Positions 41,966-50,505 of a DNA stretch of 64,000 nucleotides are shown here, piece by piece. Both the position numbers and the translations under genes were made by a program. The notes below the pieces were generated by a model that saw nothing but the letters and a program-made list of their open reading frames with translations, was not told where the DNA came from and did not search any database. The number at the start of each line of letters is the position of its first letter. The stretch's first letter is position 1. Source of the DNA: Hyphomonadaceae bacterium UBA1933. GTDB lineage: Bacteria; Pseudomonadota; Alphaproteobacteria; Caulobacterales; Aquidulcibacteraceae. The stretch spans positions 339,098 to 403,097 of the forward strand of contig DDFH01000006.1 in assembly GCA_002337085.1 (NCBI GenBank), given 5' to 3'.

Positions 41966-43870
41966 TTATTCAGCCGGTGTTGGTGCCGGATCGCCGCCTT
42001 TGGAAACGGTTGGAACGGTTGGTGTTACATCACGACCGTCATCATTATCCTTGTCCTCGCGAATTGGCTTTATGCCTTTGATGATGTCTTTTAATTCTTC
42101 ACCAGAAAGGGTTTCATATTCCAACAAGCCTTTGGCAACGGATTCCAAATCTTCACGGCGCTCGGTTAGGATGCGTGTGGCTTCTTGATAGCCCCAATCA
42201 ACCAAACGGCGAACTTCGGCATCAATGATTTGTGCGGTGGCTTCAGAGATATTTTGGGTTCGCGAAACACTGTGACCCAAGAAAACCTCTTCTTGATTTT
42301 CGCCATATGCAACTTTGCCAAGTTTGTCAGAAAAGCCCCAACGGGTTACCATGTTTTTGGCAAGCCTTGTCCCAGCCTCGATATCAGAGCTTGCGCCCGA
42401 TGTGATGGCATCCTTGCCGAATACTAATTCTTCGGCAACGCGACCACCCATGATAACGGCAAGCCTGCTCATCATTTGTTGATAAGAGAATGATAATTTA
42501 TCCGATTCTGGCAATTGCATAACCATACCAAGAGCGCGACCACGTGGAATAATGGTTGCTTTATGCACAGGGTCGGTGTTTGGCACGGTCAAGGCAACAA
42601 GTGCGTGACCACCTTCATGATATGCCGTAAGTTTCTTTTCATCCTGCGACATTGCCATGGTTTTGCGTTCAACGCCCATCATGACTTTATCTTTGGCATC
42701 TTCAAATTCTTTCATGGTTACAAGGCGCATTCCACGGCGTGCCGCCAATAATGCCGCCTCATTAACAAGGTTCATAAGATCCGCACCCGAAAAGCCCGGC
42801 GTGCCGCGTGCAATAACCTTGGCATCAACATCGGATGCAAGTGGGGTTTTGCGCATATGAACTTTAAGGATTTTTTCGCGACCATTAATATCAGGCAAAC
42901 CAACCACAACTTGGCGGTCAAAACGACCTGGACGAAGTAGTGCGGGGTCAAGAACGTCTGGGCGGTTGGTGGCGGCAATGATGATAATACCTTCATTGGC
43001 CTCAAAACCATCCATCTCAACAAGTAATTGGTTTAGGGTTTGTTCGCGTTCGTCATTTCCGCCGCCAAGCCCTGCGCCACGGTGGCGACCAACGGCATCA
43101 ATCTCGTCGATGAAAATGATACATGGCGCGTTTTTCTTGGCTTGTTCAAACATATCGCGGACGCGGGATGCACCCACACCAACAAACATTTCAACAAAAT
43201 CAGAACCCGAAATGGTAAAGAATGGCACGTTTGCCTCACCCGCAACTGCACGTGCGGTTAATGTCTTACCAGTACCAGGAGGGCCAACAAGCAATGCGCC
43301 TTTTGGAATTTTACCACCAAGGCGTTGGAATTTTTGTGGATCTTTTAGGAAATCTACGATTTCTTGTAACTCTTCGCGGGCCTCATCAATACCGGCCACA
43401 TCTTCAAATGTTACACGACCTTTGGCTTCGTTTAAAAGTTTGGCTTTTGATTTACCAAAGCCCATCGCGCCGCCACCTTTACCGCCTGACATTTGGCGCA
43501 TAACCAAAAACCAAAGCCCAAGCATAAGCAACAATGGCAATAAATTGCCTAAAATGGTCATTAGGAATGATGGGCGACCTGGCTCATCTTCAATTGAAAC
43601 CTGAACCCCAGCTTTTAAAAGCATATCAGATGCCGAATCCTTGCTTGGTGCAACACTTACATAGGGGGAGCCATCTTTCTTTTCGCCATGCACCTTATCG
43701 CCGGAAATAGTGGCGTCTTTAATTTGCCCACCATTAACTTCGGCAACAAAAGTTGAATAAGGTAAAGCGGTTGCCGCCTGTGGCTGGGCAACGGGATGCT
43801 TATTCAGCGAGAAAATCGTTATAAATACAAGGACAAAAAATCCCCAAATTGCAAGATCGCGTATCTTCAT
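41966..43870 (-). CDS. ftsH: ATP-dependent zinc metalloprotease FtsH
   Basis: 634 residues from ATG 43870 (AAGG seven bases upstream); a longer frame to 43924 would start inside the hairpin leader. Two membrane helices (about 8-27 and 105-125) flank a periplasmic loop, then AAA+ (LLVGPPGTGKTLTARAVAGE, IIFIDEIDAVGRHRG, AATNRPDVLDPALLRPGRFD) and M41 protease with HEGGH (LTAYHEGGHALVAL). It degrades membrane proteins and regulators such as LpxC or sigma-32 in other bacteria. Unusually structured leader upstream. It ends the tol-tilS-ftsH string. Confidence 0.97.
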   Translation of the reverse strand: MKIRDLAIWGFFVLVFITIFSLNKHPVAQPQAATALPYSTFVAEVNGGQIKDATISGDKVHGEKKDGSPYVSVAPSKDSASDMLLKAGVQVSIEDEPGRPSFLMTILGNLLPLLLMLGLWFLVMRQMSGGKGGGAMGFGKSKAKLLNEAKGRVTFEDVAGIDEAREELQEIVDFLKDPQKFQRLGGKIPKGALLVGPPGTGKTLTARAVAGEANVPFFTISGSDFVEMFVGVGASRVRDMFEQAKKNAPCIIFIDEIDAVGRHRGAGLGGGNDEREQTLNQLLVEMDGFEANEGIIIIAATNRPDVLDPALLRPGRFDRQVVVGLPDINGREKILKVHMRKTPLASDVDAKVIARGTPGFSGADLMNLVNEAALLAARRGMRLVTMKEFEDAKDKVMMGVERKTMAMSQDEKKLTAYHEGGHALVALTVPNTDPVHKATIIPRGRALGMVMQLPESDKLSFSYQQMMSRLAVIMGGRVAEELVFGKDAITSGASSDIEAGTRLAKNMVTRWGFSDKLGKVAYGENQEEVFLGHSVSRTQNISEATAQIIDAEVRRLVDWGYQEATRILTERREDLESVAKGLLEYETLSGEELKDIIKGIKPIREDKDNDDGRDVTPTVPTVSKGGDPAPTPAE

Positions 43871-43885
43871 TTCAAACCTTCTAGA

Positions 43886-43929
43886 GCATCGTGAAGTTAA
43901 TCGGAGTTGATTAACGTCTCGCACGATGC
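43886..43929 (-). promoter_or_regulatory. Nested hairpin in ftsH 5' leader
   Basis: Outer arms GCATCGTG (43886-43893) / CACGATGC (43922-43929), inner arms GTTAATC (43896-43902) / GATTAAC (43909-43915). It ends six or so bases before the AAGG ribosome site of ftsH. Possible thermosensor-like leader or dyad operator. Confidence 0.55.
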
Positions 43930-43944
43930 GACAAAATAAAGGAT

Positions 43945-43989
43945 CTAGCCCTTTTTCATTTAGTGGAAACTAAATGAAAAAATAGCTAG
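43945..43989. promoter_or_regulatory. Long perfect hairpin between tilS and ftsH
   Basis: 13-bp arms TTTTTCATTTAGT (43952-43964) / ACTAAATGAAAAA (43969-43981) with GGAA loop (TTCC on the minus strand), extended by CTAGC (43945-43949) / GCTAG (43985-43989). It may end tilS transcripts or be part of the ftsH leader. Confidence 0.6.
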
Positions 43990-44105
43990 GTGGCAAACCC
44001 ATTTAGCAATTTCTAATGTTTTGCCAGACATATATAAATAGTCCCAAATTCACAAGTTAAAAGGGGCTTTGGCAAATTATTGCACAAAATATGCTATAAT
44101 TATGC

Positions 44106-45203
44106 TTAAGAAAATGGGACAATATTGCACATTACCATTGCTTTTTGAATAAGACTTTTGGCTTCAAAGGTTTTTTGTGGTGTTATATCAGGGTTTTGGT
44201 TCTGATTTTTCCTTATTCCTTCACGGGAAATAATCACCAAAGCTTTGCGAATTTTGATGGTGAAATGGTGCAAATTAACCCCTTTAAAGTCGGGGTCTAA
44301 TTTATCAATTAGGTCGGCAATTTTTTTTCTTTGTGGTGGGTAATGGCTATTGCCCATAATTTGTAACAACTTGCTAATAATGAAAATTTGCATTTCATTG
44401 CTATGCCACCGCAGATCTTTTAGGCTTATTAAAACATAATCAGGTAAAACTCTAACGTTGCCGGCAATAAAGGCAAAGCATATGATTTCATAATAATCCC
44501 GAATTTTTTGGCACTGATTTGCGATAGACAACAGTTTTTTATTATCAATATTATTATTCAAAAGCCATTTACGTAGCTTTACACGCGAAAATAAAAGGCT
44601 TTCATTGGCCGGGTCGTCATAATATTCGATATGATGCTCAAGGCAGATTTTGCGTAAATCATCGCGCGTAAAATCAAGTACGGGACGTAACAAATGCCCA
44701 ACCTGCCCTTTATACTCATAAAGTTTAATTTCGCGCATCGCACCAAGCCCAAAAATATCGGATTTACGCAGCATGCGAAACAAGATGGTTTCAATATTAT
44801 CGCCATAATTATGGGCCAATAAAATATTATTAGAACCGATTTCATAAGCCGCTTGTTTTAATAATTCATAACGGAAATTACGGGCATTTTCCTGTAATGA
44901 GTTTTCAATTTTATTGGTGATTTTCAAGATTTTGGCATCAAATCCAAGACGGCGCGCCAAAACCAATGCCACTTGGGCAACTGTAAAAGAATTTTGCGCA
45001 ATATTATGATCAATGATTATGGGATGGATTTTGGCATTAAATTCACGTGCAAATGGGGTTTTTAACCATTCGTGGCAAATATAAAGAAGAGCCGAAGAAT
45101 CACCACCACCAGACAATCCAAGGACAAATTCTGCCCCGAATTCCCGCGACCACGCATTCAGTTTGTCGAAAATACCCTTAAATACAATATTATCACTGCC
45201 CAT
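44106..45203 (-). CDS. tilS: tRNA(Ile)-lysidine synthase
   Basis: 365 residues. PP-loop VLGLSGGGDSSALLYI, then the TilS segments IIIDHNIAQNS, ARRLGFDAKILKI, QENARNFRYELL, LLAHNYGDNIETILFRMLRKSD and LRPVLDFTRDDLRKICLEH with DDPANES. It converts C34 of tRNA-Ile2 to lysidine so that AUA is read as Ile. The C-terminal part is shorter than in E. coli. It sits between cpoB and ftsH, the normal alphaproteobacterial place. Confidence 0.94.
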   Translation of the reverse strand: MGSDNIVFKGIFDKLNAWSREFGAEFVLGLSGGGDSSALLYICHEWLKTPFAREFNAKIHPIIIDHNIAQNSFTVAQVALVLARRLGFDAKILKITNKIENSLQENARNFRYELLKQAAYEIGSNNILLAHNYGDNIETILFRMLRKSDIFGLGAMREIKLYEYKGQVGHLLRPVLDFTRDDLRKICLEHHIEYYDDPANESLLFSRVKLRKWLLNNNIDNKKLLSIANQCQKIRDYYEIICFAFIAGNVRVLPDYVLISLKDLRWHSNEMQIFIISKLLQIMGNSHYPPQRKKIADLIDKLDPDFKGVNLHHFTIKIRKALVIISREGIRKNQNQNPDITPQKTFEAKSLIQKAMVMCNIVPFS

Positions 45204-45281
45204 AAGTGCGTATTAGACCAAAGGTAGCCATTAAACAATTAGGAATTATCCAAAAACAGAAAATTCAATAAATTGACAATG

Positions 45282-46133
45282 TTATGGACAAGGTGCCTTT
45301 GCCATTTCGGCATCTGCGCGCGCTTTTAAGATTGCAGATGGGTTGGGTGCGCGGCGTTTATATTCGTTTAACGCCTTACAACGTTGACCATTATCACCCA
45401 ATTCGCGGAATGCACCAGCAATGCGCACCAAAACATCGGGAACTTTTGGCCCCGTTGGTGCTTTGTTTAAATATGCAACATAGGCTTGTGCTGCGGGCGC
45501 CCATGCCTGTTGCACATAACGGGTTTCACCCAATAGCCAGAATGCCTCGGGCGCATTGGCATCATCGGCATGATTATCAGTGAAATCGGTTAAAATGGCT
45601 TCGGCATTTTGATATTCACCGGCTTGAATTTTTGTTTTTGCGCTCTGTAATACTTTGTTTGCATCAAATACCGCAGGTTTTGCCACCATAGAAACCGAAG
45701 GCGAGGCAGCAGTAGCTGGTGAGGCAGTGCTTGAAGCGGGTGGATTAACGCTTGTCGCCTGATTATTGGCTACCTGATTATTGGCCACTTGATTATTGAT
45801 TTGTGTGGCTGGCTGCATATCGGCTTGCGGTGCGGCTACGGGTGCATCAATGGGCTGTGGCGTCACTTCCGGCACGGCAACATTGGACGGAGCAACATTT
45901 TCGGTTGTTGCCTTGCGCTGTTCTAATTCACCTTTAAGGGCAGAATTTTGTGCTTCCAAAATTTCCACACGATTGGTTAGGTCGCGTATTTGTGCTTCAA
46001 GTGCATCAAGGCGAACCAAGGCACGTGATGCCTCGGTCTCCTTAATGCCTTGTGCGCTTGCCACCAGCGGCGCAGATAGTGCGCCAAGGCACACACCCGC
46101 CATTATCAGTGATTTTCCAATTAGTTTTGCCAT
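45282..46133 (-). CDS. cpoB: Cell division coordinator CpoB (YbgF)
   Basis: 283 residues. Signal peptide (LIMAGVCLGALSAPLVASAQG), a trimerising coiled coil (about 38-75: ALVRLDALEAQIRDLTNRVE), a long Pro/Ala/Gln/Asn linker with tandem VANNQ units, then C-terminal TPR repeats (AKTKIQAGEYQNAEAILTDF; PEAFWLLGETRYVQQAWAPA). It coordinates PBP1b and the Tol system at division. It follows pal, as expected. Confidence 0.92.
   Translation of the reverse strand: MAKLIGKSLIMAGVCLGALSAPLVASAQGIKETEASRALVRLDALEAQIRDLTNRVEILEAQNSALKGELEQRKATTENVAPSNVAVPEVTPQPIDAPVAAPQADMQPATQINNQVANNQVANNQATSVNPPASSTASPATAASPSVSMVAKPAVFDANKVLQSAKTKIQAGEYQNAEAILTDFTDNHADDANAPEAFWLLGETRYVQQAWAPAAQAYVAYLNKAPTGPKVPDVLVRIAGAFRELGDNGQRCKALNEYKRRAPNPSAILKARADAEMAKAPCP
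45759..45800. repeat. 15-bp tandem repeat inside cpoB
   Basis: About 2.7 near-perfect copies of a 15-bp unit (CTGATTATTGGCTAC with one or two changes) that encode the pentapeptide VANNQ in the linker. In-frame copy-number change would alter linker length only. Confidence 0.75.
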
Positions 46134-46174
46134 ATCAAGCCCTGATAATATCCGTCCCGAATTAATGAATAAAT

Positions 46175-46744
46175 CTAATTTTGCTGTGCCGCAGTGTGGG
46201 CATTACGATTTTTTGCCCAACCATCGGCATTGGAACGTTCGTCAATCGGACGCTCTTTGCCATATGAAACGGTATCGATTTGATTTGAATTAATACCTAA
46301 TGAAACCAAATAGTCTTTAACCGCACCGGCACGACGTGCACCAAGGGCAAGGTTATATTCGCGGGTTCCACGTTCATCGGCATTGCCATCAACCAAAACT
46401 TTTACTTTTGGATATTTTTGCAAAACTTTTGCTTGTTTTGACAAAATTGCTCTTGCCTCGGCAGAAAGTGTATATGAATCGGTGTCGAAATATACGCGCT
46501 CTCCGGCGATTACGATTTCATTATTAACCTTGGCAACCAATTCCGCAGATGCCGAATAGCCACTATTCATATCGCTATCAGTCGGGGCGGTAATTGGGGC
46601 AGATGTCACGGAATTTGCTTCTGAAGTGATTGGTGCGGCAACAACCGCACTGTCGTTAGTTTTTGGTTTGGTCGCACAAGCGCCCAAAGCCGTCAAAAGG
46701 GCAAGACTTAGGATTGTTAGCTTTTTGGTTTCCAGTATTTTCAT
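46175..46744 (-). CDS. pal: Peptidoglycan-associated lipoprotein
   Basis: 189 residues from ATG 46744 (AAGGA eight bases upstream; a GTG one codon earlier is possible). Lipobox LTALGAC, a Thr/Ser/Asp-rich linker, then the OmpA-like peptidoglycan-binding domain: RVYFDTDSYTLSAEARAIL, KVLVDGNADERGTREYNLAL, GARRAGAVKDYLVSLGI, DTVSYGKERPI. It anchors outer membrane to the cell wall and binds TolB. Confidence 0.96.
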   Translation of the reverse strand: MKILETKKLTILSLALLTALGACATKPKTNDSAVVAAPITSEANSVTSAPITAPTDSDMNSGYSASAELVAKVNNEIVIAGERVYFDTDSYTLSAEARAILSKQAKVLQKYPKVKVLVDGNADERGTREYNLALGARRAGAVKDYLVSLGINSNQIDTVSYGKERPIDERSNADGWAKNRNAHTAAQQN

Positions 46745-46771
46745 CACAAAATTCCTTTTGATAATTACATT

Positions 46772-48115
46772 CTAATTCAATGGTGACCATGCGGGGTCTG
46801 AACCCGATGCCGAAAAAGATAATTTCCGAAGGTTTGCGCCGGAAATATCAATTGTCCAAAGGCTTGGGTTTTGCCCCGGGCCTTCTTCACGTTGAAACAC
46901 AATTGCCCGCCCATTCGGGCTAAAGCTTGGGCCTTCGACTAAATAAGCAGAAGTTAAAAGATGTTCATTACCGCCATTTGCATCCATGATGCCAATATAA
47001 AATCTGCCGTCAACATATTTCGTAAAAGCAATTAGACTTCCACTGGGTGAAAATACTGGCGTTGAATATTGTCCGCGCCCGAAAGAAAGGCGTTTTTCAT
47101 TGCTACCATCCGCATTCATTATATAAATTTGCGGGCTGCCAGAGCGGTCGGAAGTAAATACAACTTTGTCCATGCCTTCGGAAAAAGACGGAGAGGTATC
47201 AATTGACGGATTTTGTGTAAGCTGGCGTAAACTACCGGTGCGCAGGTTTTTAACGTAAATATCGGTATTGCCACCTTTATCAATTGAATAAATCACGCTT
47301 TTACCATCGGGCGAAAAGCGCGGCGCAAAAACAAGATTGGATACACCCGAAACCATTTCTTTACGACCAGTTTCGATATCAAGAACCCAAATCCGCAAAC
47401 CCCTGTCAGAAAGTGCGGTATAAACCACCTGTTTGCCGTCTCTTGAGAAACGTGGGTTCAAAATCTGCTCACTGCCATCTGTTAAATAGCTTGGGTTTGC
47501 GCCGTCCTGATCCATTAAGGCAAGGCGCTTAATACGTTTGGTTTTTGGCCCTGATTCGGCAACAAATATCACGCGGCTATCAAACATGCCGCCCGTTCCG
47601 GTAAGGCGATTGTAAATTGCATCAGATATTTTATGCGCAATCCGGCGCCAGTTTTCTTGTGCCGATGAAAACTCCAGACCCAAAACCTGGCTTTCGCCAT
47701 AAATATCCCATAGGCGAAATTCAACACGAATTTTATTGCCGATTGCCTGTGACTTACCAACTACAAGCCCTTGTGATGAAATATAACGCCAATCTGAAAA
47801 TTTTGGTGTCAAATTTACGTCATTGTTTTTAGCAATAAAGGTTGCGGGATCTTGAACTGTAAATAGGCCAGAGCGGTCAAGGTCTTCGCGCACCACGCGG
47901 GCAATATTTTCACCCATTGGCCCAGAAAAATTGGTGATTGCAATCGGTTTTGGTTGTTTAAAGCCTTCGTTAATATCAATCACAAGGTCTTTTTTTTCTG
48001 TCGGCGGGGCGGTTGTGGCATTAACCTGTGCATATGCATTTGACGAAACGCCAAAACAAAGCGCGCCCAAAAGCATCGCAAACGTTGTTTTAAGAATTTT
48101 ATCGTTTTTAAGCAT
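46772..48115 (-). CDS. tolB: Tol-Pal system protein TolB
   Basis: 447 residues from ATG 48115, with AAGGG nine bases upstream; the frame opens earlier at 48157 without a site. Signal peptide (LKTTFAMLLGALCFGVSSNAYA), an N-terminal TolB domain (IAITNFSGPMGENIARVVRE), then a six-bladed propeller with WD/PD40 repeats (PRFSRDGKQVVYTALSDRG, APRFSPDGKSVIYSIDKGG, SPSFSEGMDKVVFTSDRSG, PVFSPSGSLIAFTKY, GPSFSPNGRAIVFQRE). It is the periplasmic partner of Pal and TolA. Confidence 0.97.
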   Translation of the reverse strand: MLKNDKILKTTFAMLLGALCFGVSSNAYAQVNATTAPPTEKKDLVIDINEGFKQPKPIAITNFSGPMGENIARVVREDLDRSGLFTVQDPATFIAKNNDVNLTPKFSDWRYISSQGLVVGKSQAIGNKIRVEFRLWDIYGESQVLGLEFSSAQENWRRIAHKISDAIYNRLTGTGGMFDSRVIFVAESGPKTKRIKRLALMDQDGANPSYLTDGSEQILNPRFSRDGKQVVYTALSDRGLRIWVLDIETGRKEMVSGVSNLVFAPRFSPDGKSVIYSIDKGGNTDIYVKNLRTGSLRQLTQNPSIDTSPSFSEGMDKVVFTSDRSGSPQIYIMNADGSNEKRLSFGRGQYSTPVFSPSGSLIAFTKYVDGRFYIGIMDANGGNEHLLTSAYLVEGPSFSPNGRAIVFQREEGPGQNPSLWTIDISGANLRKLSFSASGSDPAWSPLN

Positions 48116-48184
48116 CAGGTTTTCCCTTTTAAAGCTATTAATTCGCAAGAATGACATTTTTTAGGCAATAAAATTAATTCCTGC

Positions 48185-49087
48185 TTATTTTAATTGTTTT
48201 GTGTTAAACTGCATTGTGTTTATATTGCCCCATTCATTGAAACGATTGGCGGGCAGGTTAAATGGCGAACAGTCTCGAATAGCCTTTAGGGCATTATCAA
48301 TGGCAATTTTTTGGGCGGTATTTGCGCCAATTCCATTCGGCGAAATTAACTTAGTTGATGATACCGAACCATTTTGATTAAATTTAATGGCAATTACAAC
48401 GGTGACTGCTGCCCCGCCGCCTACTGGTTCGGCCCAACATCGTTTCATTTGTGACGTTATTTGTGCCCGTAAATCATTTGCAAGCTTACCGCCCGATGAT
48501 GAAACACTGCTAGCAGATGACCCTAAATTCGGTGCTTTGCGCCCTTTGGCATCAACGCCACTTGCGCTTTTCATGGCTGCGGAAAGGTCAAATTCTGCAC
48601 CAAATGGCGCACTGCTTGGCTTGGACTGTGGTGTTGCTTTACTAAGTTGTTTTTGTGCGTTGTTGGTGGCTCTTTGAATTGGCGCGGGAGCAGGTGATTG
48701 TGGTGTTGGTTTGGTTATTTGTTTTGCCGCCGTAGTTGATGGTGCGGGCGTTGGTTGCGTTGTAGGTTGTGGTATGGGCTTTGCGGCGGGTTGCACTTGT
48801 TGCGGTGCGGTTTCCATCTGTGCGGGCGGTTGAATTGGTTCGGCTGTTGGCGGTGGTGGTAAAGGAATATTATTGCCATCTGGGTTGCCGCTATCGATTT
48901 TTGAATCTGCCTTGGTTTCCAATGATGAAATAACGGCATCACTATTGGCATCGGTTACAATATCAACCGTAATTGCAGGTGGTTCGATTTTAAATGGTCT
49001 TGCCTGCCACATAAAAATTAACGCAAGCACAAATAGGGCATGTAGCCCAAAAGAAGAAATAACTGCGGCTGAGAATCTGCCTTTCAT
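48185..49087 (-). CDS. tolA: TolA-like envelope integrity protein
   Basis: 300 residues. One N-terminal membrane helix (SSFGLHALFVLALIFMW, about 11-27), a long Pro/Gln/Ala/Thr linker (about 70-190), then a C-terminal TonB/TolA-like domain (LRAQITSQMKRCWAEPVGGG, AVTVVIAIKFNQNGSVSSTK). It bridges TolQR to TolB-Pal. The linker is Pro/Gln-rich rather than the charged alpha-helical repeat of E. coli TolA, so naming rests mainly on position between tolR and tolB. GGAAG precedes the ATG. Confidence 0.88.
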   Translation of the reverse strand: MKGRFSAAVISSFGLHALFVLALIFMWQARPFKIEPPAITVDIVTDANSDAVISSLETKADSKIDSGNPDGNNIPLPPPPTAEPIQPPAQMETAPQQVQPAAKPIPQPTTQPTPAPSTTAAKQITKPTPQSPAPAPIQRATNNAQKQLSKATPQSKPSSAPFGAEFDLSAAMKSASGVDAKGRKAPNLGSSASSVSSSGGKLANDLRAQITSQMKRCWAEPVGGGAAVTVVIAIKFNQNGSVSSTKLISPNGIGANTAQKIAIDNALKAIRDCSPFNLPANRFNEWGNINTMQFNTKQLK

Positions 49088-49108
49088 AATACTTCCGCTT
49101 TTTAAACC

Positions 49109-49564
49109 TTATTTTGTGCCGTCAGCTTTTGCGCCGTCATTTTTTGATGTTGGGTCAGTAACAAGCCCAAGATTACGGTATCCAGCGGCATTAATAGTCG
49201 CCATAACCTGCATCACAATTCCATATTGTGAGGTGGAATCACCGCGAATAAAAATTCGGCGCTCAAAATCATTTTTGGTAATTGCGTTAAGGCGGGGCAA
49301 GACCTCCTGCACAGAAACAGGATCTTGTTGCAAATAAATTTGCCCATTGTTCAGGATGGTAATGCTTACCGGCTCTTGTTCATTCGGAAGGGATTTAGCA
49401 TCAGTTTTTGGCAAATCCACAGGCACGCCAACCGTCAACAGCGGTGCGGCAACCATAAAGATAATTAAAAGCACAAGGGTTACGTCCACAAATGGCGTAA
49501 CGTTAATTTCGCCCATAAGGCGCCTGCCGCGCCGTGCCTTTCTGCGTCCTGCTGCGATTGCCAT
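49109..49564 (-). CDS. tolR: Tol-Pal system protein TolR (ExbD family)
   Basis: 151 residues. Basic start, then INVTPFVDVTLVLLIIFMVA with the proton-path Asp in the membrane helix, VDLPKTDAKSLPNEQEPVSI and a periplasmic end with DSTSQYGIVMQVMATINAAG. It couples proton flow to the Tol complex with TolQ. The ATG overlaps the tolQ stop by 1 nt. Confidence 0.96.
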   Translation of the reverse strand: MAIAAGRRKARRGRRLMGEINVTPFVDVTLVLLIIFMVAAPLLTVGVPVDLPKTDAKSLPNEQEPVSITILNNGQIYLQQDPVSVQEVLPRLNAITKNDFERRIFIRGDSTSQYGIVMQVMATINAAGYRNLGLVTDPTSKNDGAKADGTK

Positions 49565-50259
49565 TATTGCCCCCCATCGGTAAGGCGACGTGACGCGCGG
49601 GCAATGATTTCATCACAAAGGGTTTCAACGCGCCCTGCATAACGGTCAATCCCGCCTGTTAGCCAGTTGTAAAATACGACCGCAGGAATCGCGGCAAACA
49701 AACCCATTGCGGTGGCAAACAATGCCTCGGCAATACCAGGGGCAACGACCGCAAGGTTGGTGTCATGCGATGCAGCGATTGACCGGAATGAGTTCATAAT
49801 ACCCCAAACCGTACCAAAAAGACCAACAAATGTTGCCGCAGAACCAATGGTGGCAAGAATGCCAAGACCCTTGTCGGCGCGTGCTAATTCACGGCTAGTT
49901 TGTGCCTGCATAATTCTTTGCATACGCTCAATAGTAAGGGTGATTAACCCGTCACTAAGGCCTCCACCTTTTTTTGCAATTCGTGCCTCTTGCAAACCAA
50001 TTGCCATAATTCGAGCAGTGGCATCACCAGAGCGGGCGGCATCTTCGATAATCGCGTCAGAACGTGTATCGCCCAATGCTTGTTCAACAAATCTAGCACC
50101 TTTTTCGAGTTTTTTAAGTTGGAAAAATTTGTCAATTGTAACCGCCCATGACAAAACCGAAGTCAAGCCAAGACCAATCATTACGATTTTAACGATAATA
50201 TCCGCCTTTAAGAACAATTCCACAAAAGAGAATTGATTTATTGCTTCTTGAGCCTCCAT
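49564..50259 (-). CDS. tolQ: Tol-Pal system protein TolQ (ExbB family)
   Basis: 231 residues with three membrane helices (about 15-40, 130-155, 165-190). Signatures: FVELFLKADIIVKIVMIGLG, GLGILATIGSAATFVGLFGT, VWGIMNSFRSIAASHDTNLA, VAPGIAEALFATAMGLFAAI. It is the inner-membrane motor of the Tol system and the first gene of the tolQRAB-pal-cpoB string. Two ATGGTTAA half-sites spaced 22 bp lie 68-97 bp upstream. Confidence 0.97.
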   Translation of the reverse strand: MEAQEAINQFSFVELFLKADIIVKIVMIGLGLTSVLSWAVTIDKFFQLKKLEKGARFVEQALGDTRSDAIIEDAARSGDATARIMAIGLQEARIAKKGGGLSDGLITLTIERMQRIMQAQTSRELARADKGLGILATIGSAATFVGLFGTVWGIMNSFRSIAASHDTNLAVVAPGIAEALFATAMGLFAAIPAVVFYNWLTGGIDRYAGRVETLCDEIIARASRRLTDGGQ

Positions 50260-50326
50260 GCCAATGCCTCATATATTTAAAATTTAGCGCACTTTAAAAT
50301 CTGAATTTGGCGCGTTTGTGGCAACC

Positions 50327-50356
50327 ATGGTTAATATTCGGTTTCCATATGGTTAA
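50327..50356 (-). promoter_or_regulatory. Paired TTAACCAT half-sites upstream of tolQ
   Basis: ATGGTTAA at 50327-50334 and 50349-50356 (TTAACCAT on the tolQ strand), 22 bp apart, two helical turns. TTAACC is part of the CtrA recognition element in alphaproteobacteria, but the canonical TTAA-N7-TTAA arrangement is not present. Confidence 0.35.
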
Positions 50357-50505
50357 TTTTCGTTGCAAATTAAGAATTAATTGCATTAATCTTATTTTAT
50401 ATTGTGATTAAATATCACTTTTTTGCCTTGCGCGGAAAATTAATTGTGCTTAACCTTCATTATAAGAAAATTTTTCCAAAAACCTTAATTGGGGATCTGA
50501 TAAAT

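Noticed and set aside
45759..45800. CRISPR-like or transposon repeat
   Set aside because: A short in-frame 15-bp tandem repeat without spacers, explained by the VANNQ linker of CpoB.
50404..50505. Longer N-terminus for the DUF885 protein
   Set aside because: The upstream start would place 34 residues before the twin-arginine signal; GGGGAT sits correctly before ATG 50506.
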